From contig DHWS01000076.1 of the NCBI GenBank assembly GCA_002413305.1, positions 1 through 26,501 on the forward strand: a stretch of DNA of 26,501 nucleotides, written 5' to 3'. A program made the translations under genes and the position numbers. The notes below the pieces were generated by a model. That model searched no databases, had not been told where the DNA came from, and saw only the letters and a program-made list of their open reading frames with translations. Of the stretch, positions 1 to 7,532 are shown one piece after another; position 1 is the first letter of the stretch, and the number at the start of each line of letters is the position of its first letter. The DNA comes from Actinobacteria bacterium UBA5176. Lineage in GTDB: Bacteria; Actinomycetota; UBA4738.

Positions 1-494
1 ACCTCGTGGGCGCCAGTGGCGGGGCTCCAGTAGACGTCGGCACCGTCGAACCGGGACCGGCGACCGTTCGTCACCGCCTCCTCGTCCGAGACCGGCAGGC
101 CCGGTGACCAGCCGGTCGGCAGCACGTCGCCGAGCTCCCGGTAGTGGAGGTAGATGGCCCCATAGACGACGAACGTCTGTCCGTCGGGCCGAAGCACGAT
201 CATGCCGCGTTCGAAGTAGACGGCGGATCCCCACCCGCCCGGGAGTCCCACCAGTTGCAGCGCGAACCCCAGATACATCTGGACGGTCCCGCCGTCGAAG
301 GTCTGTTCGGCCCCGAGCGAGTCCCACTTGTCGAAGATCGGCTGGGGGACGGCGAGTGGCCCCCAGGGACTGTCGAGCGTCGGTTCGGTGATCCTGATCG
401 GATTCCAGCCGGCGGGACCGAGCCGCTGAGACGGGATCGGCTGCTCGATCGCGGTCCTGAGCATGGCTGCGACCTGCTGTGCGACGTCCCCCAT
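1..494 (-). CDS. LGFP repeat protein, 3' end beyond window
   Basis: This reading frame is open from an ATG to the left window edge with no stop, so the protein is incomplete at its C-terminus; at least 164 residues are visible. The ATG is preceded by GAGGAGGGA at good spacing. The end of the visible protein carries the LGFP pattern: ELGDVLPTGW, then GLPVSDEEAVTNGRRSRFDG, then ADVYWSPATGAHEV. An earlier weaker unit has ITEPTLDSPWGPL and YFERGMIVLR. LGFP repeats (about 54 residues each) are found in actinobacterial cell-surface and peptidoglycan-associated proteins and are thought to help anchor proteins in the envelope. No signal peptide is visible at this start, which is odd for an exported protein. 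The enzyme or partner domain, if any, lies outside the window. Confidence 0.75.
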   Translation of the reverse strand, partial: MGDVAQQVAAMLRTAIEQPIPSQRLGPAGWNPIRITEPTLDSPWGPLAVPQPIFDKWDSLGAEQTFDGGTVQMYLGFALQLVGLPGGWGSAVYFERGMIVLRPDGQTFVVYGAIYLHYRELGDVLPTGWSPGLPVSDEEAVTNGRRSRFDGADVYWSPATGAHE

Positions 495-671
495 GGCGGG
501 TCCCTCCTCGTCGGCGTGGGCGGGCAGGGCCGGAGCATCTCACCGGCGTCGGACCCGAAACAGTCGGCTCATCGGGCGATATCGGGCCCGCCGTTCGGGG
601 GAGGCCTGCCCACGTCGATTCAGGTAGCGGCGAGGCGGTCGGCGTTCCTTCGCCGGTCAGCCGGCCTCGGC

Positions 672-875
672 TCAGGCGACCCGCTTCTTTGCCTTCGGGA
701 TCACCCGGGCGCTCCCGGCCTTCGGCATGAAGAAGCTCTCATGGCCGTCTTCCCACCGGACGTGGAAGTGCTGCCCCTCTATGGACTGTTCGACCTCCAG
801 TATCAGGCCCTCCCGCGAGGCCTGGCCGACCTGCGCAGACGGCACGACCATCCGATCTCCGACCTTGGCCTTCAT
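672..875 (-). CDS. DUF1918 family protein
   Basis: A 67-residue protein. The start MKAKVGDRMVV and the later VRWEDGHES followed by a PKAG segment match the DUF1918 pattern, a small beta-barrel-like actinobacterial family of unknown function. The start was chosen because an excellent Shine-Dalgarno sequence, AAGGAGGT, lies nine bases upstream; the same frame stays open further upstream but those codons look like non-coding sequence. The C-terminus is basic (KAKKRVA). It is transcribed in the same direction as the LGFP gene with about 180 bases between them. Family members are often found near stress genes, but nothing here shows a specific role. Confidence 0.8.
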   Translation of the reverse strand: MKAKVGDRMVVPSAQVGQASREGLILEVEQSIEGQHFHVRWEDGHESFFMPKAGSARVIPKAKKRVA

Positions 876-1213
876 GCTCCGCACCTCCTTGCATGCACCT
901 TGGTCCGAACGAGGCAGCTCCGCGAACCGCGATGGTCCCTTCGTCCGAGGGACCACCGGCCCGAAACACCGAATGGATCGCTCGATGGACGGCCGGTCAC
1001 TGGTCCCTCGTGCGGGAGGCCGAGCGACCGTGGCGCCGTGGGACCTCGCCGACGATTCTGGAGGTGGGAGGCGAACGACATGAGGAGATTCGGTCCGGGA
1101 CGTGTTCACCCGGGACGGGATCTCGGTCCGGGGGGTCGGCGCGGTTCAGGGACGTCGTCCGGGCCGTCCTTGCCTCCGGCCTTCGCCATCCCGGAAACAG
1201 AGGAGGGCGCGCC
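876..1213. other. Intergenic region between divergent small genes
   Basis: No convincing gene is seen in these 338 bases. They separate the DUF1918 gene (minus) from the next small plus-strand gene, so promoters for both should lie here, but I could not identify -10/-35 pairs with confidence. The stretch contains an 8-bp perfect inverted repeat (933-955, listed separately). The frames that stay open here are arginine- and proline-rich and lack ribosome binding sites. Confidence 0.6.
933..955. promoter_or_regulatory. Perfect inverted repeat, possible operator or hairpin
   Basis: TGGTCCCT (933-940) pairs perfectly with AGGGACCA (948-955) around a 7-base loop. It lies in the divergent intergenic region, about 58 bases upstream of the DUF1918 start codon. 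It could be a protein-binding site or an RNA hairpin in the DUF1918 leader. There is no T-tract on either side, so it is not an obvious terminator. The function is a guess. Confidence 0.35.
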
Positions 1214-1519
1214 ATGGACAGACGGCGGATGCAGACGCTGGAAGCCAAGCGGGGCACGATCGGCCTGAGCGACGACGAAGCCTCTGAACTCGGCCACCTG
1301 TTCGCCGAGGCCGCACACAAACCGTACGCGGACGCCGACATGGAGAGGCGGGCCAGAGCAAGGAGGGAGCGATCGCAGGAGGAGCAGAACCTGCCCCGGC
1401 GCTGGTCCCCGTTCCGCCTCCGGCGATGGGCGCGGAGCCTGGAGATCGGGCAGACCGCGAGCCTGACCGAGGACGTCGAACGCTACGACAAGGACCGGGT
1501 GGATCGGCCGAAGCCATGA
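1214..1519 (+). CDS. Small charged hypothetical protein
   Basis: A 101-residue protein, mostly helical and highly charged, starting MDRRRMQTLE. The ATG has AGAGGAGGG upstream at correct spacing, which fixes the start; longer in-frame extensions were rejected for that reason. The middle is rich in Arg/Glu (RRARARRERSQEEQ), and the C-terminus has a SLTEDVERYDKD segment. No membrane segment or known domain is recognised. It precedes the 2TM gene by 84 bases on the same strand and may be co-transcribed with it. Confidence 0.6.
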   Translation: MDRRRMQTLEAKRGTIGLSDDEASELGHLFAEAAHKPYADADMERRARARRERSQEEQNLPRRWSPFRLRRWARSLEIGQTASLTEDVERYDKDRVDRPKP

Positions 1520-1603
1520 GGGTGGACGATGGCCCGAAGCGGCCGCCGCCCGATGATTGGCCGGGCCCGTTGCCGGCGACGGTGAACGTGATGGGAGGCG
1601 CGC

Positions 1604-1891
1604 ATGGACGAGATGATGAAGGACGGCGAACTCTTGCTGCGTGAGCGGGCGGTGAGGCGACTCAAGAAGCGCCGGGACTTCGGTGCTCATCTGCTGATGT
1701 ACACGATGGTCAACGCGTTCCTGGTGGCCATCTGGGCGATGAGCGACCGGCACGGCTTCTTCTGGCCCGTCTTTCCTCTGGCCGGGTGGGGGATCGCGGT
1801 GGTCATGAACGCCTGGGATGTCTACCGGAGCGACGAGCCGACTGAGGAGCAGATCAGCCACGAGGTCGACCGCATCAAGAGATCGGCCTGA
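1604..1891 (+). CDS. 2TM domain membrane protein
   Basis: A 95-residue protein with a charged amphipathic N-terminus (RERAVRRLKKRRDF, about residues 13-26), two membrane segments (about 28-46 and 52-70) joined by a short loop, and an acidic cytoplasmic tail. This is the layout of the '2TM domain' family, where an RR-x-KKRxF motif leads into the first helix and NAWDVY follows the second. Family members are often fused to histidine kinases or stand alone; the function of the stand-alone form is unknown. The ATG is preceded by GGGAGG. A membrane location is predicted, with both ends inside. Confidence 0.8.
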   Translation: MDEMMKDGELLLRERAVRRLKKRRDFGAHLLMYTMVNAFLVAIWAMSDRHGFFWPVFPLAGWGIAVVMNAWDVYRSDEPTEEQISHEVDRIKRSA

Positions 1892-1988
1892 CCGGAACTT
1901 CAGCGAAGGAGCAACCGGGCCGGGAGTCCCTTCGGAACCGGGCCGACCGGCCTCAGACTGACAGCGCGCGTTCAGGTTTGCTTGCGTC

Positions 1989-2519
1989 GTGAACCGTATG
2001 AAGGATCGCGTGCCGGCCGAGCACGGCGGGGCCGGCGTGGAGGTAGCGCGGGCCGGCCTCCCGAGCGCGTTCGGCTGGCCCGATGCCCTGGATCTGCTGG
2101 CCCGCGCGGGCGCGGGGTCGGTCTTCCTGTACGCCGGGGTCGTGAAGGCGATGGATCGCCAGGCCATGGTGCTCGCCGTCCACGGCTACCGGCTGGCGCC
2201 GAAGGCCTTGGAGAAGCCCATCGCCACAGGGCTGCCCTGGCTGGAGATCGCGCTGGGGGCATTCCTGCTGTTGGGCCTGTTCACCCGGTTCGCGGGCGGG
2301 GGCGTGGCGCTCTTGTCCCTGGTGTTCGTCGTGGCCATGGCGCAGGCCAAGGCCCGCGGCCTCGCTATCGACTGCGGATGCTTCGGCGGCAACGGGACGG
2401 GCACCGGGGTGACGTGGTTCGACCTGATCCGGGACGTGCCGCTGCTTGCGGCCGGGGCCTTCCTGGCGTGGCGGGTGCGGGGGCCGTTCCGGCTCGACCG
2501 ATTCTTGAGTGAGGAGTGA
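1989..2519 (+). CDS. MauE/DoxX-like redox membrane protein
   Basis: A 176-residue polytopic membrane protein with about four hydrophobic segments (roughly residues 35-55, 84-100, 104-120 and 148-163). The hallmark is the CGCFGG motif after the third segment (Cys129 and Cys131), typical of the MauE / 'DoxX family redox-associated' group. MauE takes part in disulfide chemistry during methylamine dehydrogenase maturation; most homologues outside methylotrophs are thought to pass electrons to or from partner thioredoxins. The next gene encodes exactly such a membrane thioredoxin, starting 7 bases after this stop, so the two probably form one redox relay. The start is the GTG given; an ATG three codons later is an alternative. 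Confidence 0.8.
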   Translation: MNRMKDRVPAEHGGAGVEVARAGLPSAFGWPDALDLLARAGAGSVFLYAGVVKAMDRQAMVLAVHGYRLAPKALEKPIATGLPWLEIALGAFLLLGLFTRFAGGGVALLSLVFVVAMAQAKARGLAIDCGCFGGNGTGTGVTWFDLIRDVPLLAAGAFLAWRVRGPFRLDRFLSEE

Positions 2520-2526
2520 TCGAGAG

Positions 2527-3249
2527 ATGTCGAAGGGAACCGCAACCAGGAGATCGGGCCCAGCGCCGACCGGCCGTTCCAGCTCGAACCGCGCGGGCGG
2601 GGCGAGCCCGCGCCGGCAGTCGAAGGGGACCGGCGCCGAACGACGGGCGAAGGCCCGGGCCCGGGACCAGCGGAAGAAGGCGCTTCGGGTCGTGATCCCC
2701 GTGGCGGTGGTGGCGGTGATCGCGATCGTCGCGGTGCTCATCTCCCTGCTCGGCGGCTCCGGCACGAAGACCACTCTCCCTGGTGGAGGCGTCACGGTTG
2801 CGGGCCGGGCTCGGACCACGCTGATCCCGCCCGGCGGGCTGGTGCCGAGCTACTCCGCGCCCGCCCTGGCAGGCGGGACGGTGACGTGGGCCACGTACAG
2901 GGGGTCGCCTGCGGTGATCGCCATCTGGGCGCCCTGGTGCCCCCACTGCCAGAAGGAGCTCCCTATCCTCGACCGCGTTGCGAGAGAGTTCCCGAACCTC
3001 CAGCTCACCAGCCTCGCCACGGACGTGGACGCCCAGCCCGGTCCGACCGTCGGGGAGTACATGAGCGGCCACCATCTCGCCTTCCCGGTGGCGCTGGACG
3101 CGAAGGACGGCCGCATCGGGCAGGCCTTCGGGCTCTCGGGGTTCCCGACCGTCTACTACGTGAAGGCCGACGGGGCGGTCTACAAGACGACCGTGGGCGA
3201 GGTGTCCGAAGACGAGATGCGCTCGACGATGAAGGGGATCGCCGGGTAG
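2527..3249 (+). CDS. Membrane-anchored thioredoxin-like protein (TlpA/ResA type)
   Basis: A 240-residue protein. Residues 1-53 are basic and Ser/Gly-rich and face the cytoplasm. Residues 54-76 form one membrane helix. The rest is an extracytoplasmic thioredoxin fold with active site WCPHC (Cys138 and Cys141) and the cis-proline loop GFPT (Pro207). TlpA/ResA-type proteins reduce or oxidise exported protein thiols, for example in cytochrome c or copper-centre maturation. The ATG has GAGGAG about ten bases upstream; an in-frame GTG slightly upstream overlaps the previous gene and is less likely. Pairing with the upstream MauE-like gene supports a disulfide-exchange role; the substrate is not evident. 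Confidence 0.85.
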   Translation: MSKGTATRRSGPAPTGRSSSNRAGGASPRRQSKGTGAERRAKARARDQRKKALRVVIPVAVVAVIAIVAVLISLLGGSGTKTTLPGGGVTVAGRARTTLIPPGGLVPSYSAPALAGGTVTWATYRGSPAVIAIWAPWCPHCQKELPILDRVAREFPNLQLTSLATDVDAQPGPTVGEYMSGHHLAFPVALDAKDGRIGQAFGLSGFPTVYYVKADGAVYKTTVGEVSEDEMRSTMKGIAG

Positions 3250-3255
3250 ATCACG

Positions 3256-4515
3256 TCAGCGACCCGAGGGCCGCTGCTCTCCGACACCCCAGGCGACGTC
3301 GGACCGGCGCCGGATAGCGCCGATCCGCGCCAGCGGCCCCAGCAGCCAGAGCTTCGTGATGGCGGCGACCCCCGCCGCGAGAGCCACCGCCCCGCCGGCC
3401 CTCGCGGTCCAGTTCGGCACGAGCCCGGCGGCTCGAAGCGCCACCAGCGCCAGCCCCGCGTTGAACGCCACGACCTGGGCGTTGGCGCCGAGCTCGGTCA
3501 CCGTCAGGTGCACCCGGTGCTCGACCGGTCCGCCAGCCGCCTGCATCGGTACCAGGAACTGCCACGCGCCCAGCAGGGTCTGGACGATCCAGCCGGCCAC
3601 GAAGGTGGCCAGGAACACGGGCACGAACGCGTCGAACCCTGCGGCGCCGTCGCGGTTGACCGCAAATGCGAAAGCGACGGAGCCGCAGACGAACCACACC
3701 TGCGCCAGAACCAGGTGCTTGGCGGCGACGGGAGCGGGCCACCGCCGGGGCGTGCGAAGGACGCGGAACGTGAGCGAACCGACCCCGAGAGCACCGCCGG
3801 CGAATCCACCAGCGCCCACCGCCGCGACCGGGTCCTGCCGGAGGGCCAGCCCCGCAGCGGTCAGCCCGACGCCTCCGATCAACAGCCCGATCGTGGCCGA
3901 GTGCTCCCAGGCAGGCATCCGGGACCGGAGGACTGTCGGCAGGAAGGTGATCAGGGTGCCGGCGATGGTCAGCGAGACCCAGCCCAGCACGTTCACCACC
4001 ATGTGGGCGCGGCGTAGGGCTAGGAACGTGCTCCCGTTCGTCACCGCTCCGCTGCCGAGAAGTGCGCCGATCGTGCCGCCCGCCAGCACCGCCGCCACGG
4101 CCGTGCCGTACATCCCAACCACGCTCCCGTGCCGCCGGTTCAGCCCCCGTGTCCACTCCTTGCGGACGATCCACGCCAGCACGAGGATCGACGTAAGGAA
4201 CGACGCTCCCCCCATGGCGACCATCCAGCGATGACCGGCTGGGTACCCGACGGCGATCAAGGCCACTCCCGCATTGACCGAGCCGAATTGCGCCCACGCT
4301 ACGCGGGGCTTCGGGCCAGGGCCGGCTGAGAGCGCTGCGCCGAAGGATTGCACGTTGCCGCAGATGGCCACCGTGGCAGCCCCGGCCAGTGTGAGGTGCA
4401 GCGGTAGCCACAAGCCGAGGCGTGACGACACGGGCAAGGCCAGCGACAGCGCTGCGAGGACCAGCCATCCCATGGCCGCACCGTTGTACATCCGGGTGAT
4501 GCCGCCGGGTCGCAC
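3256..4515 (-). CDS. Polytopic membrane protein, heme-copper-oxidase-like 'copper oxidase' membrane domain
   Basis: A 419-residue protein with about 11-12 hydrophobic segments. It resembles the membrane domain found alone or fused to copper nitrite reductase/multicopper oxidase domains in actinobacteria. Visible marks are HLTLAGAATVAI near the N-terminus (His40), RRAHMVVNVLGWVSLT followed by GTLITFLPTVLR in the middle, and AAKHLVLAQVW later. Intramembrane histidines in these motifs resemble the heme ligands of cytochrome-oxidase subunit I and NnrS proteins, but binding is an inference. There is no soluble copper domain. The GTG start was chosen for its GGGAGG site; a further GTG nine codons upstream is possible. 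It converges on the thioredoxin gene with only six bases between stops. Confidence 0.6.
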   Translation of the reverse strand: MRPGGITRMYNGAAMGWLVLAALSLALPVSSRLGLWLPLHLTLAGAATVAICGNVQSFGAALSAGPGPKPRVAWAQFGSVNAGVALIAVGYPAGHRWMVAMGGASFLTSILVLAWIVRKEWTRGLNRRHGSVVGMYGTAVAAVLAGGTIGALLGSGAVTNGSTFLALRRAHMVVNVLGWVSLTIAGTLITFLPTVLRSRMPAWEHSATIGLLIGGVGLTAAGLALRQDPVAAVGAGGFAGGALGVGSLTFRVLRTPRRWPAPVAAKHLVLAQVWFVCGSVAFAFAVNRDGAAGFDAFVPVFLATFVAGWIVQTLLGAWQFLVPMQAAGGPVEHRVHLTVTELGANAQVVAFNAGLALVALRAAGLVPNWTARAGGAVALAAGVAAITKLWLLGPLARIGAIRRRSDVAWGVGEQRPSGR

Positions 4516-4578
4516 CGCAGGCCTCCCGTCCCGTACCCGCACCGTCGAGTGCGCTGTGTCAGCGCCGCGGCCTTCCGC

Positions 4579-6942
4579 CTACGCGGGGACCTTCGCCCGG
4601 ATGAACGCCTTGATGGCCCGGTACTGGCTCTCGCCGTCCAGGCCAGCCTCGAGCAGGACCTTCTCGCCCTGTCCGCTCCCCAGGAAGTGTCCGGCCCGGA
4701 AGGGGGAGAGGGATGCTGCACGTCCCCGCTCCGACGTCACCCACCGGTACAAGGTGGGCATCGTGAAGTCGGTGATCCCGATGGCCTCTGAGGCGGTCTC
4801 GGCCGGGAAGATGGCCTCCCGCTCCGCCGCCGGCTGCAGGTCGAACAGCTCCGCGCTCGCCACGTAGTGCACCTCGATGTCCAGGCCGTCCGCCTCCAGC
4901 AGCGGCAGCGCCTCCTGGACGAAGGCGTACGCCACGGCGCTGCCCTGGAGCACGACGTGCCCGTCGGGCCGGCCCTTCGCCGGGCGCAGCCGATACACGC
5001 CGGTCCGGGCCGCGGTGACCGGGGCCAGGCCGAGCGTCATCCGGTCCAGCACGCGCTCGGAGGGACGGGTGACGAAGGGGAAAAGGAGCGCGGGGCGGCG
5101 TTCGAGGGCAGCGGTCACCAGCGTCCAGATCTCCTGCGGGTCCCATGGGGTCAACGTGATGCTGGTCCCGGGCGGGAAGTTCTCCTGCACCAGCTGGAGC
5201 GGTTGCGGGTCGGCGTGGGTCGGACCGTCCTCGCCCGTCTTCAACCCCGCGTGCGCACAGATCAGGACGGCCGTCTGGAAGGGGTCCCCGAACGTGGCCT
5301 TGCGGGCTTGCGAGCCGATGGCGTGGAGCCGGCCGGAGATGTGCCCGAGCGCGGCCAGGAACGCGCCGTAGGACGACCCGACCCCGATGTGGCGGCCGAA
5401 GCTCGACAAGCCGCACAGGATGCCCGACATGGCGTCCTCGCAGATCCCGCCGGTCGCCAGCACCCGGGAGTCTGGGTTCGAACGGACGTCCAGGTAGCCG
5501 GGCGGGAAGCCCGCCGCCACCGCGTCGACGCTGGTCGAACCCAGCAGGTCCGCGGACGCGGCGATCAAAGCGCCGCCACTCTCCCGGTTGTAGTAGCCGA
5601 GCACCCGTCCCAGCTCCCCGCGAAGCGTGGTCGAGGTCCCCGGCGTCAGCACCAGCTCCGGAGGGATAGCGGTCGCAGCGCCCTCGGCCCGGAGGTAGAC
5701 CTTTCCGGCTTCCGGGGCATGCTCGCGGGGCGCCCGGACCCGGCGGTCGAGCCGTCCCTTCGCCTCGCGGAGCCGCCCCGCCAGCTCGGCGACCATCGCC
5801 TCCTCACGCTCAAGAGAGGTGCGAACGACGGACAGCGCCGACCAGAGGCATTCCTCGCGGATCGTCGGGCCTCCTTCGCCCGCGCACAGCGGCTCTCCGT
5901 AGCAGACCGGCAGCGTCTCGCCATGCCGGCGCGTCAACGGGTCCATCGCGTGGAAGAACTCGGCCGAGCAGAGCTTGTGGCCGGCTCCGTGGGAGGCGCG
6001 GCCTTCGATCCCGTACTGCCAGCCCTTGACCGTGGAGTACACGATCGCGGTCGGCTGCCCGGTGTGCAGGGTCCTCGCGCTCCGTTGTGCCTCCATCACC
6101 TGCCGGAAGTCCTTCCCGTCGGGCACGTCCACCACGTTCCAGTCGTGCAGCCAGAACAGCTCCCGCGGGTCCCACTGCACGTAGTCACCGGGCTGACCCT
6201 CCGTGCGGCAGACGTGGTTCGAATCGATCGAGGCTTGGTTCCAGTCGAGGTGCAGGACCACGTTGTCGAGGCGGGCGGTGCCGGCGGCGGCCAGCGCCTC
6301 CGCCACCCGGCCGGGGGTGAGGCCGCCCTCGCCCTCGACGATGTGGACCCGGGGAGCGTCCAAGCCGTAGGTGTCCCGAAGAGCCAGGGCCAGCCCGAGC
6401 GAGGACGCGACGCCGACCCCGGAGGCCCCGGTGGCCAGGCGGACGAACGGTGTGGCCGGCGTGGGGTGGCCGTCCAGCGCCTTCGCCCCGTACCGGCGGA
6501 ACAGCGGCGTGTCCGTGACGGGGTTCCGCCGGAACCCGAGCAGGTCTTCGAGCCGCAGCTGGTGGCCGAGGTCGGAGGGCAGCAGGTCCGGCGCGCCGAG
6601 GCGGAGGATCTCGTTCCGGAGCGCCCACATCGCGTACAGGCCCAGCGCCTTGTGCCCGGCCGCGTAGGAGACCAGATCGGCATCCCCGCGGTCGGGGTCG
6701 GACACGTCGTAGTCCATGGCGTCGAACAGCACGGCCTCCACGAACCGGCCGGAGGAGATCGAACCGCCCGGATGCCCCGAGAGCGGGGCATAGTTGTAGA
6801 GCGCGGCGCACAGGGACCGGTACAGCAGGTCGAAGACATCGAAGTGCTCCCGTTCAGCGTCGGAGAGCGGCGCACCGCCCGGGCCAGGGTCCGCTCCGAC
6901 CTCGACGTACTCGCCGCGACGCGGCCCGAACTTCAGTCCCAT
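4579..6942 (-). CDS. Transketolase-like thiamine diphosphate enzyme
   Basis: A 787-residue protein, longer than typical transketolases (about 650-700). It shows all three domains. The N-terminal cofactor domain has GHPGG (56-60) and the GxG...N metal/TPP motif, here GEG (204-206) with Asn235 in LDWNQASID. The pyrimidine domain has GICEDAMSG, carrying the Glu that should activate the thiamine ring, then SSYGAFLAALGH and GEDGPTHADPQ. A C-terminal domain follows. Transketolase moves two-carbon units between sugar phosphates in the pentose phosphate pathway; the donor and acceptor here are not certain because the protein is divergent. GEG replaces the usual GDG. The ATG follows GGAGGAGGT, so the start is secure. 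Confidence 0.8.
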   Translation of the reverse strand: MGLKFGPRRGEYVEVGADPGPGGAPLSDAEREHFDVFDLLYRSLCAALYNYAPLSGHPGGSISSGRFVEAVLFDAMDYDVSDPDRGDADLVSYAAGHKALGLYAMWALRNEILRLGAPDLLPSDLGHQLRLEDLLGFRRNPVTDTPLFRRYGAKALDGHPTPATPFVRLATGASGVGVASSLGLALALRDTYGLDAPRVHIVEGEGGLTPGRVAEALAAAGTARLDNVVLHLDWNQASIDSNHVCRTEGQPGDYVQWDPRELFWLHDWNVVDVPDGKDFRQVMEAQRSARTLHTGQPTAIVYSTVKGWQYGIEGRASHGAGHKLCSAEFFHAMDPLTRRHGETLPVCYGEPLCAGEGGPTIREECLWSALSVVRTSLEREEAMVAELAGRLREAKGRLDRRVRAPREHAPEAGKVYLRAEGAATAIPPELVLTPGTSTTLRGELGRVLGYYNRESGGALIAASADLLGSTSVDAVAAGFPPGYLDVRSNPDSRVLATGGICEDAMSGILCGLSSFGRHIGVGSSYGAFLAALGHISGRLHAIGSQARKATFGDPFQTAVLICAHAGLKTGEDGPTHADPQPLQLVQENFPPGTSITLTPWDPQEIWTLVTAALERRPALLFPFVTRPSERVLDRMTLGLAPVTAARTGVYRLRPAKGRPDGHVVLQGSAVAYAFVQEALPLLEADGLDIEVHYVASAELFDLQPAAEREAIFPAETASEAIGITDFTMPTLYRWVTSERGRAASLSPFRAGHFLGSGQGEKVLLEAGLDGESQYRAIKAFIRAKVPA

Positions 6943-7115
6943 GGCGACCTACCTCCTCCAACGGCTCGGCACCGCAAGCATGGGATCGTTCGGAAAGGCC
7001 GGTCAGGGTCCTTCGCCCTCCGGCGAGGATGCCGAACGGCCCGGCGGCAAAGACGCACCGTAGAGTCCAGTTGAGCTCCGCACCACGACAGGAATGGCCG
7101 AGAGGGGGGTGGGCG

Positions 7116-7394
7116 ATGGGACAACCGTCGATCCGGGTCGAGGTGGTGGCCGATTCGGAGGGACTAAAGGTTCGACTGTGGATCGCCCCATCGATCCTCA
7201 CCCAGGTTTATGCGCGCGATGGGCTCGGGATGTTCGACCGGGCCACGGCGAACATCGTGGTCGAGCTGGAGGACCGGCGCGACGGCCGGCGCCTGGAGCG
7301 GCAGCCGGTGCTGCTCGAGTTCGTCCCGGGGTCCGAGGACGCCGAAGAGTTCGCCCCGAAGTTTCGTCCGGGGAGCGCCTTCGAGCTGGCCTGA
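7116..7394 (+). CDS. Small hypothetical protein
   Basis: A 92-residue protein starting MGQPSIRVEVVADSEG; I do not recognise the family. It looks mainly beta-strand (alternating VRVEVV, LKVRLWIA, ANIVVELED segments) with an acidic region GSEDAEEF near the end. No signal peptide, membrane helix or cysteine is present. The start was chosen at the ATG with AGAGGGGGG upstream rather than at earlier in-frame codons. It is divergent from the transketolase gene, with 173 bases between the two starts, and lies 138 bases upstream of the secreted hydrolase. Confidence 0.5.
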   Translation: MGQPSIRVEVVADSEGLKVRLWIAPSILTQVYARDGLGMFDRATANIVVELEDRRDGRRLERQPVLLEFVPGSEDAEEFAPKFRPGSAFELA

Positions 7395-7532
7395 ACATGG
7401 CCGACATCCCTGCCTCCACGATCGGGTCGTCGGGCGGTCCGACGGTCAAGGGCGGGCCGAACCCTGCCGACGATCAGAAGAGAGGACGGCGCGCCCGAGC
7501 CACCGCGGGCGAGAACCCTCTCTCGAAGGAGC

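Noticed and set aside
4867..7074. 735-codon open frame on the plus strand
   Set aside because: It is antisense to the transketolase gene, has no domain, is Arg/Gln/Val-rich as expected from the opposite strand of GC-rich coding DNA, and lacks a ribosome binding site.
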